Made by a program: the position numbers and the translations under genes. 64,000 nucleotides of DNA from positions 1 to 64,000 of the forward strand of contig JAJZVA010000004.1 of the NCBI GenBank assembly GCA_021845905.1, read 5' to 3'. Source of the stretch: Pseudomonadota bacterium. GTDB taxonomy: Bacteria; Pseudomonadota; Alphaproteobacteria; Micavibrionales; UBA2020. A model generated the notes under the pieces. The model did not search any database, was not told the DNA's origin, and saw only the letters and a list, made by a program, of their open reading frames with translations. Shown one piece after another: positions 25,144 through 34,089 of this stretch (the first letter of the stretch is position 1; every line of letters starts with the position of its first letter).

Positions 25144-26064
25144 TTACAATTTCCCCATCACGGCTTGAATGTTCCGCCCCGGTTCCACGATCCTGCGGCC
25201 TTTTATATAAGCGAACACGCCTTTGAGGTTTCTTTTTGCAATATGCGGAACTTTCTTGAGGGGCGCAACAGTCTTCTCTTCACCGTCCAGACCGACGACC
25301 TTTCCCGCGCCATAGTTTCCTTCTCTATTGGCTTGCACGGGAGAGACGGAAACATTGAAATAAAAACGCGCCCATTTTACGACGGCGCGGCCTGAAAATA
25401 CATCTTCGATGTGCTTTACCGTCAGACCTCCGGGGGCGTTTTTGATCCGTTCTTCATGGTCATGCGCAATAACATCAAGAAACTCCGGGTTGAATATGGG
25501 GCGTGGTTTGAATTTGTTTGCCAACGCGCGCACGATGAGGTCCAGATCCTCAAAACCCCATCCCTTCTTGTAAGCTTCCGAATACCCGCCAAGGGCATGA
25601 AAATCTTCGCGGCGCATTGCAATGCGCCCGAAGCATCCGTCCTTGCCTTCCGGCAAGGCCTTGCGCGTAACGGTCGCGGGGTAGACAAGAACGGGCCGGT
25701 CATCCGCGAACTCTCCCGCCAGAAAGCGGGCAAACCCTTTGCCCGTGAAATTGTCCGCGTCGAGATTGCAAACGACGTCGCCTGTTGCCAGCCGGTGCGC
25801 CATGTTCTTGGCATGCGCGTGGTGAAAGTGAGTCGCGTCCGGATGCCGCGCGTAAACAAGCGTGCCGTTTTCAAGGTATTTTTGCAGCGCAGGATTATTC
25901 CTCACCCAGTCCCGCAAGCCGTCCTGACTGTTGTAGTCGACAAGCACGAATTCAACCGACGGATCGCTTCCTTTGTCGGACAGGTTGTCCTCAATATTTT
26001 TAAGCAACGTCTGCTCAAGGTGATGCAGACGCCCCATGCATGTCATGCAAAATGATATCTTCAC
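25144..26064 (-). CDS. Family 2-type glycosyltransferase (copy 2)
   Basis: About 306 residues, homologous along its length to copy 1 (FCMTCMGRLHHLEQTLLKN, CNLDADNFTGKGFARF, KGWGFEDLDLIVRAL). I place the start at the GTG at 26064, where the sequence aligns with the first codon of copy 1 and AAGGGA lies upstream; an ATG at 26091 is the alternative. It is first in the two-gene operon. Confidence 0.85.
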   Translation of the reverse strand: MKISFCMTCMGRLHHLEQTLLKNIEDNLSDKGSDPSVEFVLVDYNSQDGLRDWVRNNPALQKYLENGTLVYARHPDATHFHHAHAKNMAHRLATGDVVCNLDADNFTGKGFARFLAGEFADDRPVLVYPATVTRKALPEGKDGCFGRIAMRREDFHALGGYSEAYKKGWGFEDLDLIVRALANKFKPRPIFNPEFLDVIAHDHEERIKNAPGGLTVKHIEDVFSGRAVVKWARFYFNVSVSPVQANREGNYGAGKVVGLDGEEKTVAPLKKVPHIAKRNLKGVFAYIKGRRIVEPGRNIQAVMGKL

Positions 26065-26171
26065 AACTATGTATCCCTTTATGAATACCATATGATTTGA
26101 TTCTGTGTATTATGGTATATAGTTGCGCGTGCGTCAATAAAATTATGGAATAATATCTGTGTAATTATATT

Positions 26172-26930
26172 TTATAAAAAGTCATTTCCGAACAGGGCGC
26201 GAAACTCTTTTTCCCCCACTTCCTTCACCGCGCCTGTCGCCAGATCGCCGAGAGAAAACGGCCCATAAGCTATGCGAATCAAGCGGTTGACCTGAAGCCC
26301 GAGGTGGGCGAGCACGCGGCGGACTTCCCGGTTTTTACCCTCTTTCAGCGATACTTCCAGCCAGATGTTCATGCCTGAGCCGGACTCCAGCCTGGCATCG
26401 ATCGCGCCGTAAGTGATCCCTTCGACGGTAATGCCATTTTTCAATTTGTCCAAATGCGCCTGGGTCACCTTGCCGAAGGCGCGCACGCGATACGTCCGCG
26501 TCCAGCCGGTGGCGGGAAGTTCCAGATGCCGCGCAAGTTCGCCGTCGTTGGTGAGCAGCAGCAATCCTTCACTGTTCAAATCCAGCCGTCCGACGGAAAT
26601 GACCCGCGGCAGGCTTTTAGGCAACAGGTCGAAAATCGTTTTGCGGCCTTTTTCATCTCTGTGCGACGTCACGAAACCGGACGGCTTGTGATAGCGCCAG
26701 AGCCGCGCCGCCGTCCGCGCCGCGACGGGCTTGCCATCGACGAGAATCTTATCGGCCTCGGTTACATTACAGGCCGGCGTTTCCAGAACGGTTCCATTGA
26801 CGCTCACGCGCCCTGCGGCGATCAGGCGTTCCGCGTCGCGGCGCGAGCAAACGCCCGCCCGCGCCAAACGCTTGGCAATTCTTTCGGGCTTTTGCGCGCG
26901 CCCGGCCTTTTCCGTCTCATCCTGCCGCAT
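26172..26930 (-). CDS. rluB: rRNA pseudouridine synthase (RluB/RsuA family)
   Basis: 252 residues from the ATG at 26930. An N-terminal S4 RNA-binding domain (ERIAKRLARAGVCSRRDAER) is followed by a catalytic domain with SVGRLDLNSEGLLLLTND (catalytic Asp) and LKEGKNREVRRVLAHLGL. It converts a uridine in large-subunit rRNA to pseudouridine. RluB fits better than RsuA/RluE on general pattern, but I cannot separate them with certainty. It is divergent from tadA with only 18 bp between the start codons. Confidence 0.88.
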   Translation of the reverse strand: MRQDETEKAGRAQKPERIAKRLARAGVCSRRDAERLIAAGRVSVNGTVLETPACNVTEADKILVDGKPVAARTAARLWRYHKPSGFVTSHRDEKGRKTIFDLLPKSLPRVISVGRLDLNSEGLLLLTNDGELARHLELPATGWTRTYRVRAFGKVTQAHLDKLKNGITVEGITYGAIDARLESGSGMNIWLEVSLKEGKNREVRRVLAHLGLQVNRLIRIAYGPFSLGDLATGAVKEVGEKEFRALFGNDFL

Positions 26931-26948
26931 ATTTGCTATACTGCCTTC

Positions 26949-27410
26949 ATGAACAACAGTACCCAAAATCATTATATGGCGGAAGCCTTATCGGAGGCGA
27001 AAGCCGCGGCGCAACGGGGAGAAATTCCGGTCGGCGCGGTGATCGTCGACGGCGCGACGGGGGAAATCGTCGCCCGCGCCGGCAATGAAACGGAAGCCTC
27101 CAGCGACCCGACGGCGCACGCGGAAATGATCGCCATCCGCAAAGCCTGCACGGCGCGGAACACGCCGCGCCTTGCCGCCTGCGACCTGTACGTGACGCTG
27201 GAACCCTGCCCGATGTGCGCGACTGCGATCTCTTTCGCCCGGCTGCGGCGCGTCTATTTCGGCGCTTACGATCCCAAGGGCGGCGGCGTCGAGCACGGGC
27301 CGAGGATTTTCAGCCAGCCCACCTGCCATCATCAGCCGGAAACCTACGGCGGCATCGACGAACAGGCCTCATCATCGCTGCTGAGGGATTTTTTCAAGGA
27401 TAAACGTTAA
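26949..27410 (+). CDS. tadA: tRNA-specific adenosine deaminase
   Basis: 153 residues. A cytidine/deoxycytidylate deaminase fold with zinc motifs HAE (57-59) and PCPMC (86-90). It deaminates A34 of tRNA-Arg(ACG) to inosine. The window also encodes that tRNA (21557-21633). The ATG at 26949 gives the normal family length; the open frame upstream overlaps the pseudouridine synthase gene and is ignored. Confidence 0.93.
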   Translation: MNNSTQNHYMAEALSEAKAAAQRGEIPVGAVIVDGATGEIVARAGNETEASSDPTAHAEMIAIRKACTARNTPRLAACDLYVTLEPCPMCATAISFARLRRVYFGAYDPKGGGVEHGPRIFSQPTCHHQPETYGGIDEQASSSLLRDFFKDKR

Positions 27411-27428
27411 TATTGAGACAGCTTATTT

Positions 27429-28004
27429 TCACGGCTTGAATTTCGGGCGCGGCTTTCTGCGGGCGGCTTCCCTGAGCCTGTTCTGCGTTCTGTTCACCAT
27501 CACCTCGTGCAACATCCTGCCGATGTCTTCATTGCCGTTTTTCCGCGCCAAAGACATGGCCGTATTGCCGTTCGGGTCTTTCTTTTCGAGGTTCGCTCCA
27601 TGGCGTAGCAACGCAGAGACGATCCCTTCGCGCTGAAAATAGACGGCGCAGGTCAGCGCCGTGCCGTTTTTTCCGCGCGCGTCTATGTCGGCGCCTTTTT
27701 CCAGCAGCACATCCACCACTTCGCCATAGCCGTGGAAAGCCGCCCACAGGAGCGCGCTGTTTCCTTTGTAATCTTTTTTGTCAATCTCCGCGCCGTGACC
27801 GAGAAGGACGCGCGCGCACATCGCGCGGCCATGCCGCGCGGCGATGATCAGCGGCGTGAAGCCCTGCCTGTCCTGCGCGTTGATGTCGACGCCTTTCTTG
27901 ATCAGATCCTGCACGGTTTTGATGTCGTTCTTTAAAACGGCGTATCTCAGCCTGTCTTCGGGCGGAGAAGGCGGATTGTTAAAGGCTTTATTGAAAATTG
28001 ACAT
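27429..28004 (-). CDS. Ankyrin-repeat protein
   Basis: About 191 residues from the ATG at 28004 (GGGAA upstream). It has four to five ankyrin repeats: VQDLIKKGVDINAQDRQGFT-PLI, CARVLLGHGAEIDKKDYKGN, VVDVLLEKGADIDARGKNGT, IVSALLRHGANLEKKDPNGN. A basic tail (RRKPRPKFKP) follows. No signal peptide is seen, so it is likely a cytoplasmic protein-binding scaffold. Another ankyrin protein with a similar basic C-terminal part is at 54147. Confidence 0.88.
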   Translation of the reverse strand: MSIFNKAFNNPPSPPEDRLRYAVLKNDIKTVQDLIKKGVDINAQDRQGFTPLIIAARHGRAMCARVLLGHGAEIDKKDYKGNSALLWAAFHGYGEVVDVLLEKGADIDARGKNGTALTCAVYFQREGIVSALLRHGANLEKKDPNGNTAMSLARKNGNEDIGRMLHEVMVNRTQNRLREAARRKPRPKFKP

Positions 28005-28119
28005 GTCGGATTCCCAAAATAACGCGATGATAAATGTGTATCCAGCCTCGCGAAGGCCTGTCAATATGCAAGGTAGCGCATCTTCTGGACATAAGATAGG
28101 GGAAGCGTGGCGCGGGCCG

Positions 28120-29376
28120 TCACTTTTTCGCTCCGGTTTTCATACCGTCCAGAAAATGCCGGGCGGTTTCGTTTCCGGCGGCGGCGGCCTGGCTGAAATA
28201 ATCCCGCGCCAAAGCCGGATCGGCCTTCGTTCCCAGCCCTTTGAGGTACATCAAGCCAAGACGCGCCTTGGCATGCGCATCGCCCAGCGCCGCCGCGCGG
28301 CTGTAAAGACGGAAGGCCACCGGATAGTTTTTCGCAATCTGCCGCGTGCCGCTGAAAATGATGTCAGCCGCCTTGTTGATCCAGTAAGGAATGGCCGACG
28401 GCTCGCTCGCCACTTTCATCGTCCAGATGAACGACTGCATCGTGTCTTTTTTCACGCCGCCAGTGCCGGAGGCGTACATGTCGCTGAGCTGCATCTCCGC
28501 CGCGGGCATGCCTAGGTTGGCGGACTTCGTGATCCACATCAGCGCTTTTTTCGGGTCTTTCTTCGTCCCTTCGCCGTCGGCGATCATCCGGGCAAGGTCG
28601 AACATGGCGAGACGGTTGCCGCCCTCGGCGGCGCGCGTCAGCCAGTAAACCGCCTTTTTCAGCTCCGGCGGCTTCTTGTAGAAGTGATAAAACGTGCCGA
28701 GACGGAACTGCGCGTCGCCGGCGTTTTGTTTCGCCGCGGCGAGATACCACTTCTCCGCCGCCTTGAAATCGGGTTTCAACCCGTCATAGTGATGTTCGGC
28801 GCACAGAAACCCGAGCCGCAGCTGCGCCGGGCCATATCCCCGCCGCGCGGCCTCCAAAAACCATTTCTTCGCCTTCGGATAATCGGGCGCGACGCCGTCA
28901 TTGCTCGCATAGTAGAACTCGCCCATGGCATAGGCGGCGAGCCGCGACCCGCGTTGCGCCGCAACTCTGTACCACTGCATCGCCTTTTGCACGTTTTCAA
29001 CAAAGCCGCATGTTCCTTTTTCATAGGCAAGCCCCAAAGCGTATGCCTGTTGCGCCGTCGCGTTCAGGCCGGACGCTTTGGCAGGGCAAACTATTTTTGA
29101 CGCGGGGACGGTTTTTACGGCGGCGCGCGCTTGCGGCGGAACAAAAAAAAGCGCCAGCGTCAGCGCGACCGTCCCCGCAGAGCGCGGGATGATTCGCGAC
29201 GCAACAGGCAGGCCAGCGCGGTTTTCGCGCAGGATATCAGGAACGCCGCCATCGCGTCCTGCATCTTGAAAAATTTTCACGGCGGAAACAAAAACGCCTG
29301 AAGCCGTTTTATTTTTTATCCCGGCGAAAGCAGAAAACATGCGCGCCTCCCTCATCTGAAACATTGCGCTTTTCAT
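28120..29376 (-). CDS. Sel1-repeat (TPR-like) secreted protein
   Basis: Up to 418 residues. A hydrophobic segment near residues 67-86 (GTVALTLALFFVPPQARA) looks like a signal peptide, so the true start may be an internal Met or GTG near there. The mature part is at least seven Sel1 repeats, e.g. AMQWYRVAAQRGSRLAAYAM, AKKWFLEAARRGYGPAQLRL, AVYWLTRAAEGGNRLAMFDL, ALMWITKSANLGMPAAEMQL. Such solenoids bind partner proteins in the periplasm; the role is unknown. Confidence 0.85.
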   Translation of the reverse strand: MKSAMFQMREARMFSAFAGIKNKTASGVFVSAVKIFQDAGRDGGVPDILRENRAGLPVASRIIPRSAGTVALTLALFFVPPQARAAVKTVPASKIVCPAKASGLNATAQQAYALGLAYEKGTCGFVENVQKAMQWYRVAAQRGSRLAAYAMGEFYYASNDGVAPDYPKAKKWFLEAARRGYGPAQLRLGFLCAEHHYDGLKPDFKAAEKWYLAAAKQNAGDAQFRLGTFYHFYKKPPELKKAVYWLTRAAEGGNRLAMFDLARMIADGEGTKKDPKKALMWITKSANLGMPAAEMQLSDMYASGTGGVKKDTMQSFIWTMKVASEPSAIPYWINKAADIIFSGTRQIAKNYPVAFRLYSRAAALGDAHAKARLGLMYLKGLGTKADPALARDYFSQAAAAGNETARHFLDGMKTGAKK

Positions 29377-29440
29377 TGTATGAGAGGCATGGAGGAAGTA
29401 AAGAAAATACCCGTCATTGCTGATTTTCCAAGCTACCCTC

Positions 29441-29472
29441 TAAAAAGAAGAAGGGCGCCCGAAGGCGCCCTT
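29441..29472 (-). terminator. Intrinsic terminator of the lysine-rich peptide gene
   Basis: Read on the minus strand: AAGGGCGCC, loop TTCG, GGCGCCCTT, then CTTCTTTTTAG. A 9-bp stem with a stable tetraloop and T-rich tail, 24 bp after the stop codon. Confidence 0.88.
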
Positions 29473-29495
29473 CCAAAAGAAAAAAAGAAGAAGAA

Positions 29496-29600
29496 CTATT
29501 TTTTCTTCTTCGCAACTTTCTTCTTCGCTACTTTTTTCTTAGCGACTTTTTTCTTAGCAACTTTCTTGGTAGCTTTTTTAGCTTTTTTCTTAGCAGCCAT
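29496..29600 (-). CDS. Lysine-rich histone H1-like peptide
   Basis: 34 residues, start at 29600: MAAKKKAKKATKKVA, then four KKKVA repeats ending in KKKK. More than half the residues are Lys. Such Lys/Ala repeats are the DNA-binding tails of bacterial histone H1-like (HC2/AlgP-type) proteins. This one is only a tail with no folded domain. The strong terminator behind it supports a real gene. It may compact the nucleoid or bind RNA. Confidence 0.7.
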   Translation of the reverse strand: MAAKKKAKKATKKVAKKKVAKKKVAKKKVAKKKK

Positions 29601-30249
29601 TTTTGTATTCCCTATTTCAGAGGTTGACTTAAACTAGGAAAGTCATGATGGAACATCATAACCATCCTAATCATAAGAAAATGATAGAGCGCATTTTTCA
29701 ACTTGTCAAAACTTTATTACACGAAGAGGGGTTGAACGGGTAACTTGAAGTCTCATCCCAAAGCCGCATGCCTTGCGCAAGAGACGCCGTTTAGAAATTT
29801 TTTACCAAATCGCAGATGCTTTCGATACGCGATGCCGCCGCGCGCGATCTCAATGAACGAAGAGAGCATCTCTCGTCTTGTTCTCCGCAAAACCGCCGCC
29901 ACCGTCTGCGGCAGCCGCCTTTGCCGCAACGTTTTCCGTCCGTTTCCTGCCGCCGCCGACATATTAGATACGATTTTTATTATCTTTCGCGTGCATGAAG
30001 CACACGGGCGCCGGGTGCGGGCGCGCGCCATTTCGCGGCGCGGCAAAAACATGGCGCATGCCCGATGCCTCCGCCCGGTTCACGGATATTTCCACGGAAA
30101 GTACGCTTTCACGTCGCCGTTCACATCGCCGCGCGCGCAAACGGACGCGGCGCGATGGCTTTCTGAAGACGCCACGTCGCCTTCTTGAAAAAAATACCGC
30201 GCTGACCGGATAATTATTCCATAAACTCAACGCAACGGATCATGTTGCG
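29601..30249. other. Intergenic region, no supported gene
   Basis: The first 140 bp are AT-rich and probably hold the promoter of the lysine-rich peptide gene. The GC-rich part from 29745 to 30210 has open frames on both strands, none with a recognisable protein pattern or ribosome site. Confidence 0.35.
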
Positions 30250-30296
30250 CAAAAAAATGCGCGCATCCTGCCTGATGAAAGGAATGACGCGCGCAT
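30250..30296 (-). terminator. Probable terminator of the pirin gene
   Basis: On the minus strand ATGCGCGC (30289-30296) pairs with GCGCGCAT (30257-30264) and is followed by TTTTTT. The stem is perfect; the loop is 24 nt. Confidence 0.65.
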
Positions 30297-30322
30297 GATT
30301 CTCTCCGTTGCGCTGAACGGTT

Positions 30323-31039
30323 TCACACAGGAAGATCGAACAACAAGACTTCCGCCGCCGCATCCGCCATGATATTCAGCGTGGCCGTTTCTCCGTCGAC
30401 CGTCAGCGCATCGCCAGCGCCAAGTTCCATTTTCACTCCGTCCCGCGCGGCGACAACACCGCCGCGGGCGACCTGCAGCCAATATTTACGCGTGTTTTCA
30501 AGATGCGCCTGCGTCGCCGCGCCCGCGTCGAGCCGCGCCGCGTACAGCTTTGCATCCTGTTTGATCGGCAAAGAGCCCTCGCTGCCGTCATTTGAAACCA
30601 GCAGGCGAAAACGGTTGCGCATTTCTTCCGGCGCGAAGATTTTCTGACGGTATCCGGGGGCCGTATTGACCGCATCGGGCATGATCCAGATTTGCAGCAA
30701 ATGGACAGGATCCGTATCGGAACCGTTGAATTCGCTATGTAAAATTCCTTTCCCTGCGCTCATCACTTGCACCTCGCCCGGGCGGATCGAACCCGTTCCG
30801 CCGGTGCTGTCTTTATGCGCAAGCTCGCCTTCCAATATATATGTGATGATTTCCATGTTTCTGTGACCATGGGTATCAAAGCCCGCGCCGGGACGAACCC
30901 AATCTTCATTGATGACACGCAACGCGCCAAAACCCATATTTTCCGGATCGTAGTAATCGCCAAATGAAAAGCTATGGCGGCTTTTCAGCCAGCTGATATC
31001 CGTTTTACCTCTATTTTCTTTATTTTTTACAGTGAACAT
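30323..31039 (-). CDS. Pirin-family bicupin (YhhW-like)
   Basis: 238 residues. The N-terminal cupin has RHSFSFGDYYDPENMGFGAL and the metal-ligand pattern FDTHGHRNMEIITYILEGEL (His, His, Glu), followed by HSEFNGS with the fourth His. A second, degenerate cupin follows (from QDAKLYAARLD). Relatives include YhhW quercetin 2,3-dioxygenase and Fe-binding pirins. It is divergent from a LysR regulator, which probably controls it. Confidence 0.92.
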   Translation of the reverse strand: MFTVKNKENRGKTDISWLKSRHSFSFGDYYDPENMGFGALRVINEDWVRPGAGFDTHGHRNMEIITYILEGELAHKDSTGGTGSIRPGEVQVMSAGKGILHSEFNGSDTDPVHLLQIWIMPDAVNTAPGYRQKIFAPEEMRNRFRLLVSNDGSEGSLPIKQDAKLYAARLDAGAATQAHLENTRKYWLQVARGGVVAARDGVKMELGAGDALTVDGETATLNIMADAAAEVLLFDLPV

Positions 31040-31198
31040 ATGAACCTCTCTTTCTAAATATTATCTTATTATTATTTTAATTAGATATATATAACGAATT
31101 ATATAAATAATTATTCTAATTTTTGTATATATATTTTTTTTCTATTAAAATATAAAAAATAATATCTATAAGTATATTATTTAGAATAAATTAGGCAT
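31040..31198. promoter_or_regulatory. Divergent promoter region pirin/LysR
   Basis: An extremely AT-rich 159-bp gap between start codons. LysR proteins usually bind T-N11-A sites in such gaps; too many AT words are present to pick one. Confidence 0.45.
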
Positions 31199-32095
31199 AT
31201 GGACAGACTTTCCAACATGATTGCCTTTGTGACCGTGGCGGAAACGGGAAGTTTCGCCAAAACGGCCGACCGCCTCAACATCGCGGGTTCGGTGGTGAGT
31301 AAACGGATCAAGGATCTTGAATCCTATCTCGGAACGCAGTTGCTGCGGCGGACAACGCGCCGTCTCGCGCTCACCGAAGCGGGCCATGCCTACGCCGACC
31401 ATGCGCGCAAATTTATCGACGAGCTTGCCGAGGTCGAGGAAAACATCCGCTTTCGCAATGAAAATCCGGTCGGCGAAATCAAAGTCACCGCGCCGGTGAG
31501 CTTCGGCAACAGATTTCTCGGCCCCGCGGCCGCAAGCTTCCTTGAAACCTATCCCGATGTCACCGTGACGCTCTCGCTCGACGACCGCAAGGTCGATATC
31601 GCCGCGGAAGGTTTCGATCTCGCCATCCGCATCGGCGCGGTGGAGGAAAGCGGGCTGATCGTCAAAAAGCTCGCGCAGAGTCGCCGGCTTGTCGTCGCCA
31701 GCCCCGCCTACATCGCGCAGCATGGCGCGCCCGCGACGCCCGCAGATCTCGCGCGCCACAACTGCATGCGTTACAACGGCGCGGACGACGGAAAAAACTG
31801 GCCGTTCCGCAAAGACGGGCGCGACATGCGCCAGCGCGTCAACGGAAGGTTCGTCGCGGACAGCGGAACATTGCTGTGCGAAGCCGCCGCGCGTGGCTGC
31901 GGCATCGCCCTGCTGCCGAGTTTCATCGTCGGTCCGCATGTCGTGAGAGGAGAACTCGTGCCGTTGCTGGAAGAGTTTGAAAGCCCGCCGCTCGCCATAC
32001 AAGCCGTTTATCCCGAACGGCGGTTTTTAAGCGCGAAAACCCGCAAGCTGATCGACCATCTCGCTGCTACGTTTGAAGGCTTCGGCGGGGAGTGA
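31199..32095 (+). CDS. LysR-family transcriptional regulator
   Basis: 298 residues. The N-terminal winged helix MIAFVTVAETGSFAKTADRL, then SVVSKRIKDLESYLGTQLL, is typical of the AaeR/DmlR-like group (RTTRRLALTEAG). The effector domain begins GEIKVTAPVSFGNRFLGPAA. It probably activates or represses the adjacent pirin gene; such LysR-pirin pairs are common. Confidence 0.93.
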   Translation: MDRLSNMIAFVTVAETGSFAKTADRLNIAGSVVSKRIKDLESYLGTQLLRRTTRRLALTEAGHAYADHARKFIDELAEVEENIRFRNENPVGEIKVTAPVSFGNRFLGPAAASFLETYPDVTVTLSLDDRKVDIAAEGFDLAIRIGAVEESGLIVKKLAQSRRLVVASPAYIAQHGAPATPADLARHNCMRYNGADDGKNWPFRKDGRDMRQRVNGRFVADSGTLLCEAAARGCGIALLPSFIVGPHVVRGELVPLLEEFESPPLAIQAVYPERRFLSAKTRKLIDHLAATFEGFGGE

Positions 32096-32100
32096 CGCAA

Positions 32101-32637
32101 ATGCGGCGTATCGTCATTATCGGCGCAACGGGATCGGGAAAGTCGACATTGGGAAAGATGCTGGCTGAGAAATCCGGCTGTCACTATACAGATCTCGACG
32201 AAATCCACTGGCTGCCGGGCTGGAAGGAACGCCCGCGGGAGGAATTCCGCCGCCTGATCGACGAAGCCACGCGCGGCAGCGCCTGGATTGTCGCAGGCAA
32301 CTACACGTCGCACGCGAAAGAGATCGTCTGGCCGCGCGCCGATGCTCTGATCTGGCTCGACATGCCTTTCTGGCCGAACTTTTGGCGGATTTTCATCCGC
32401 ACGCTGGCGCGCATACGCGACGGCGAAACCGTCTGCAACGGCAACCGCGAAACCTTGCGGCAATCCTTCTTCAGCCGGCGCAGCATCCTCTGGTGGTTTA
32501 TTAAAAGCCACGGCGAGAAAAGAAAAAAATACGCGGCGGTTTTCGCCCGCCCGCAGGATTATCCGCATCTTGAGATGATCCGCCTGCGCGCCTATGCCGA
32601 TATCGCCGCTTGCATCGAAAGCATCGCGTGCGAATAA
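32101..32637 (+). CDS. P-loop kinase (FlaR/adenylate-kinase-like)
   Basis: About 178 residues from the ATG at 32101 (GGGGAG upstream); a GTG at 32092 would overlap the LysR stop. Walker A GATGSGKST (8-16), then DLDEIHWLPGWKERPREEF and WIVAGNY, the signature of the small 'topology modulation' FlaR-type kinases related to adenylate and shikimate kinases. The RIRDGE and NGNRETLRQSFFSRRS segment forms the lid. The substrate is unknown. Confidence 0.8.
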   Translation: MRRIVIIGATGSGKSTLGKMLAEKSGCHYTDLDEIHWLPGWKERPREEFRRLIDEATRGSAWIVAGNYTSHAKEIVWPRADALIWLDMPFWPNFWRIFIRTLARIRDGETVCNGNRETLRQSFFSRRSILWWFIKSHGEKRKKYAAVFARPQDYPHLEMIRLRAYADIAACIESIACE

Positions 32638-32771
32638 TGAATTGCGATGGAAGAGCCGGAAAAATCAGATATACTCTGTTGAGTTGCGGGTATGGCGCTT
32701 GAATTATGTCATGCAGTGAAAGTCATGCCCTCTTCGCTTTTTAAACGCCGCACAGGGAGACGCCGCAGAAA

Positions 32772-33209
32772 ATGGCCCCGCCGTCAGAACAGATACTGGA
32801 CAATATCCCGGGAACGGAAATCAAGCCCAGCCCCGTCCACGGGCGCGGGCTCTTCGCGACCCGCGACATGCGGCGCGGCGAAGTCATCGGCACGCTCGAC
32901 GGGGAAAAAATCCCGGCGCGCGAACTCGCCTTGCGCGAAGCGAACCTGCGTGAAAACGCGCCGAACAAAAACGCCGTCGTCGTGCTTGAATGGAACGCCC
33001 TGCCGGACGGCGAATACCTGACCCGCCGCAAGCGCACCAAGTACGGTTTCATCAACCACTCCAGATCTCCGAACCTTGAGCTGCGCGGCGTTCCCATCGA
33101 AATCGTCGTCATGAAAGATATCGCCGCCGGAGAGGAGCTCCTGCTCGACTATCGCAAGGAACCGCTTTCGGAGGACTACCTCAAAAACCACGGGAGCACC
33201 TACCTATGA
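32772..33209 (+). CDS. SET-domain protein (putative lysine methyltransferase)
   Basis: 145 residues consisting almost wholly of a minimal SET domain: GRGLFA (24-29), the SAM-binding/active-site FINHSRSPN (93-101) and GEELLLDY (120-127) with the catalytic Tyr. It would methylate a lysine of a target protein. There is no pre- or post-SET Cys cluster, as usual for bacterial forms. It overlaps the GGDEF gene by 4 bp (ATGA), so they are translationally coupled. The lysine-rich peptide at 29496 is a conceivable but unproven target. Confidence 0.85.
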   Translation: MAPPSEQILDNIPGTEIKPSPVHGRGLFATRDMRRGEVIGTLDGEKIPARELALREANLRENAPNKNAVVVLEWNALPDGEYLTRRKRTKYGFINHSRSPNLELRGVPIEIVVMKDIAAGEELLLDYRKEPLSEDYLKNHGSTYL

Positions 33210-34060
33210 GCGCGGAAACCGATAAGGTTCTGACATGGCTGGTCGATACCGACGATAAAATCGAGTGGGGCAACGCCAAGATGCGCGCACTGCTCGGCGT
33301 CAGCAATCCGGAGGATCTGCAACAGGCGCTGGGCAATGCGCTCAGCGCGGCGGGCCGCGCGGCCTATCTGCACGAATTCGAGGACTGCGTCAAACGCTAC
33401 GAGGTTTTCAGCACCGAACTTGAATTTTTCCTGCCCTCGGGGCAAAAGGTCTGGTACGCCGCCGTGCATGTGCCGCGCTTCGACGAAGGCGCGACGTGGA
33501 TGGGATACATCGTCAGCGCCATGGACATCACCGCGCAAAAGGAATTCAGCGAAAAGGCCTGGATAGCGGCCAATTACGATAAGCTGACCGGCCTTGCCAA
33601 CCGCTCGCTGTTCGAAGACAGGTTGCAGAGCCAGATCACGTCGATGGCCCGCACCGGGAATATTTTCGCGGTGCTGTTCGCCGATCTTGACGGCTTCAAG
33701 GCCATCAACGACACGCACGGCCATGCGGCGGGCGACGCGGCCTTGCGCGAAGTCGCGCGGCTCTGGCTCGGGTGCGTGCGCAAAACGGACACCATCGCGC
33801 GTCTGGGCGGCGACGAATTCGGCATCATGCTCGCCAACATCCAGAACGTCCGCCAGGCGGAACATGTCGCGGCGACGCTTATCTCATCCCTGTCGGACGG
33901 CGTGCGGGTCGAGGACGGCACGGTCTGCCCCCTCGGCGCGAGCATCGGCATCGCCCTCCCGCACGGCACCAATGACAGCATCGAAAGCATCACCGGCCGC
34001 GCGGACGCGTTGATGTACGCCTGCAAGAAAGCGGGCAAGAACCAATTCAAATCCTATTGA
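33206..34060 (+). CDS. PAS-GGDEF diguanylate cyclase
   Basis: 284 residues. Residues 1-112 form a PAS-like sensor (VLTWLVDTDDKIEWGNAKM, ending YIVSAMDITAQKEF). The catalytic domain has the metal Asp in FADLDGFKAINDTHGHAAGD, the product-inhibition site RKTD (192-195) and GGDEF (201-205). It makes cyclic di-GMP from two GTP and is feedback inhibited. No membrane segment or EAL domain is present. It is coupled by an ATGA overlap to the SET-domain gene. Confidence 0.93.
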   Translation: MSAETDKVLTWLVDTDDKIEWGNAKMRALLGVSNPEDLQQALGNALSAAGRAAYLHEFEDCVKRYEVFSTELEFFLPSGQKVWYAAVHVPRFDEGATWMGYIVSAMDITAQKEFSEKAWIAANYDKLTGLANRSLFEDRLQSQITSMARTGNIFAVLFADLDGFKAINDTHGHAAGDAALREVARLWLGCVRKTDTIARLGGDEFGIMLANIQNVRQAEHVAATLISSLSDGVRVEDGTVCPLGASIGIALPHGTNDSIESITGRADALMYACKKAGKNQFKSY

Positions 34061-34089
34061 AACGCGCGCGCCCCGCCGCGGGCCGCGCG

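Noticed and set aside
29745-30188. A 147-codon plus-strand frame between the lysine-rich peptide and pirin genes
   Set aside because: Cys/Arg-rich, no ribosome site, overlaps equally long frames on the other strand; no basis to prefer it.
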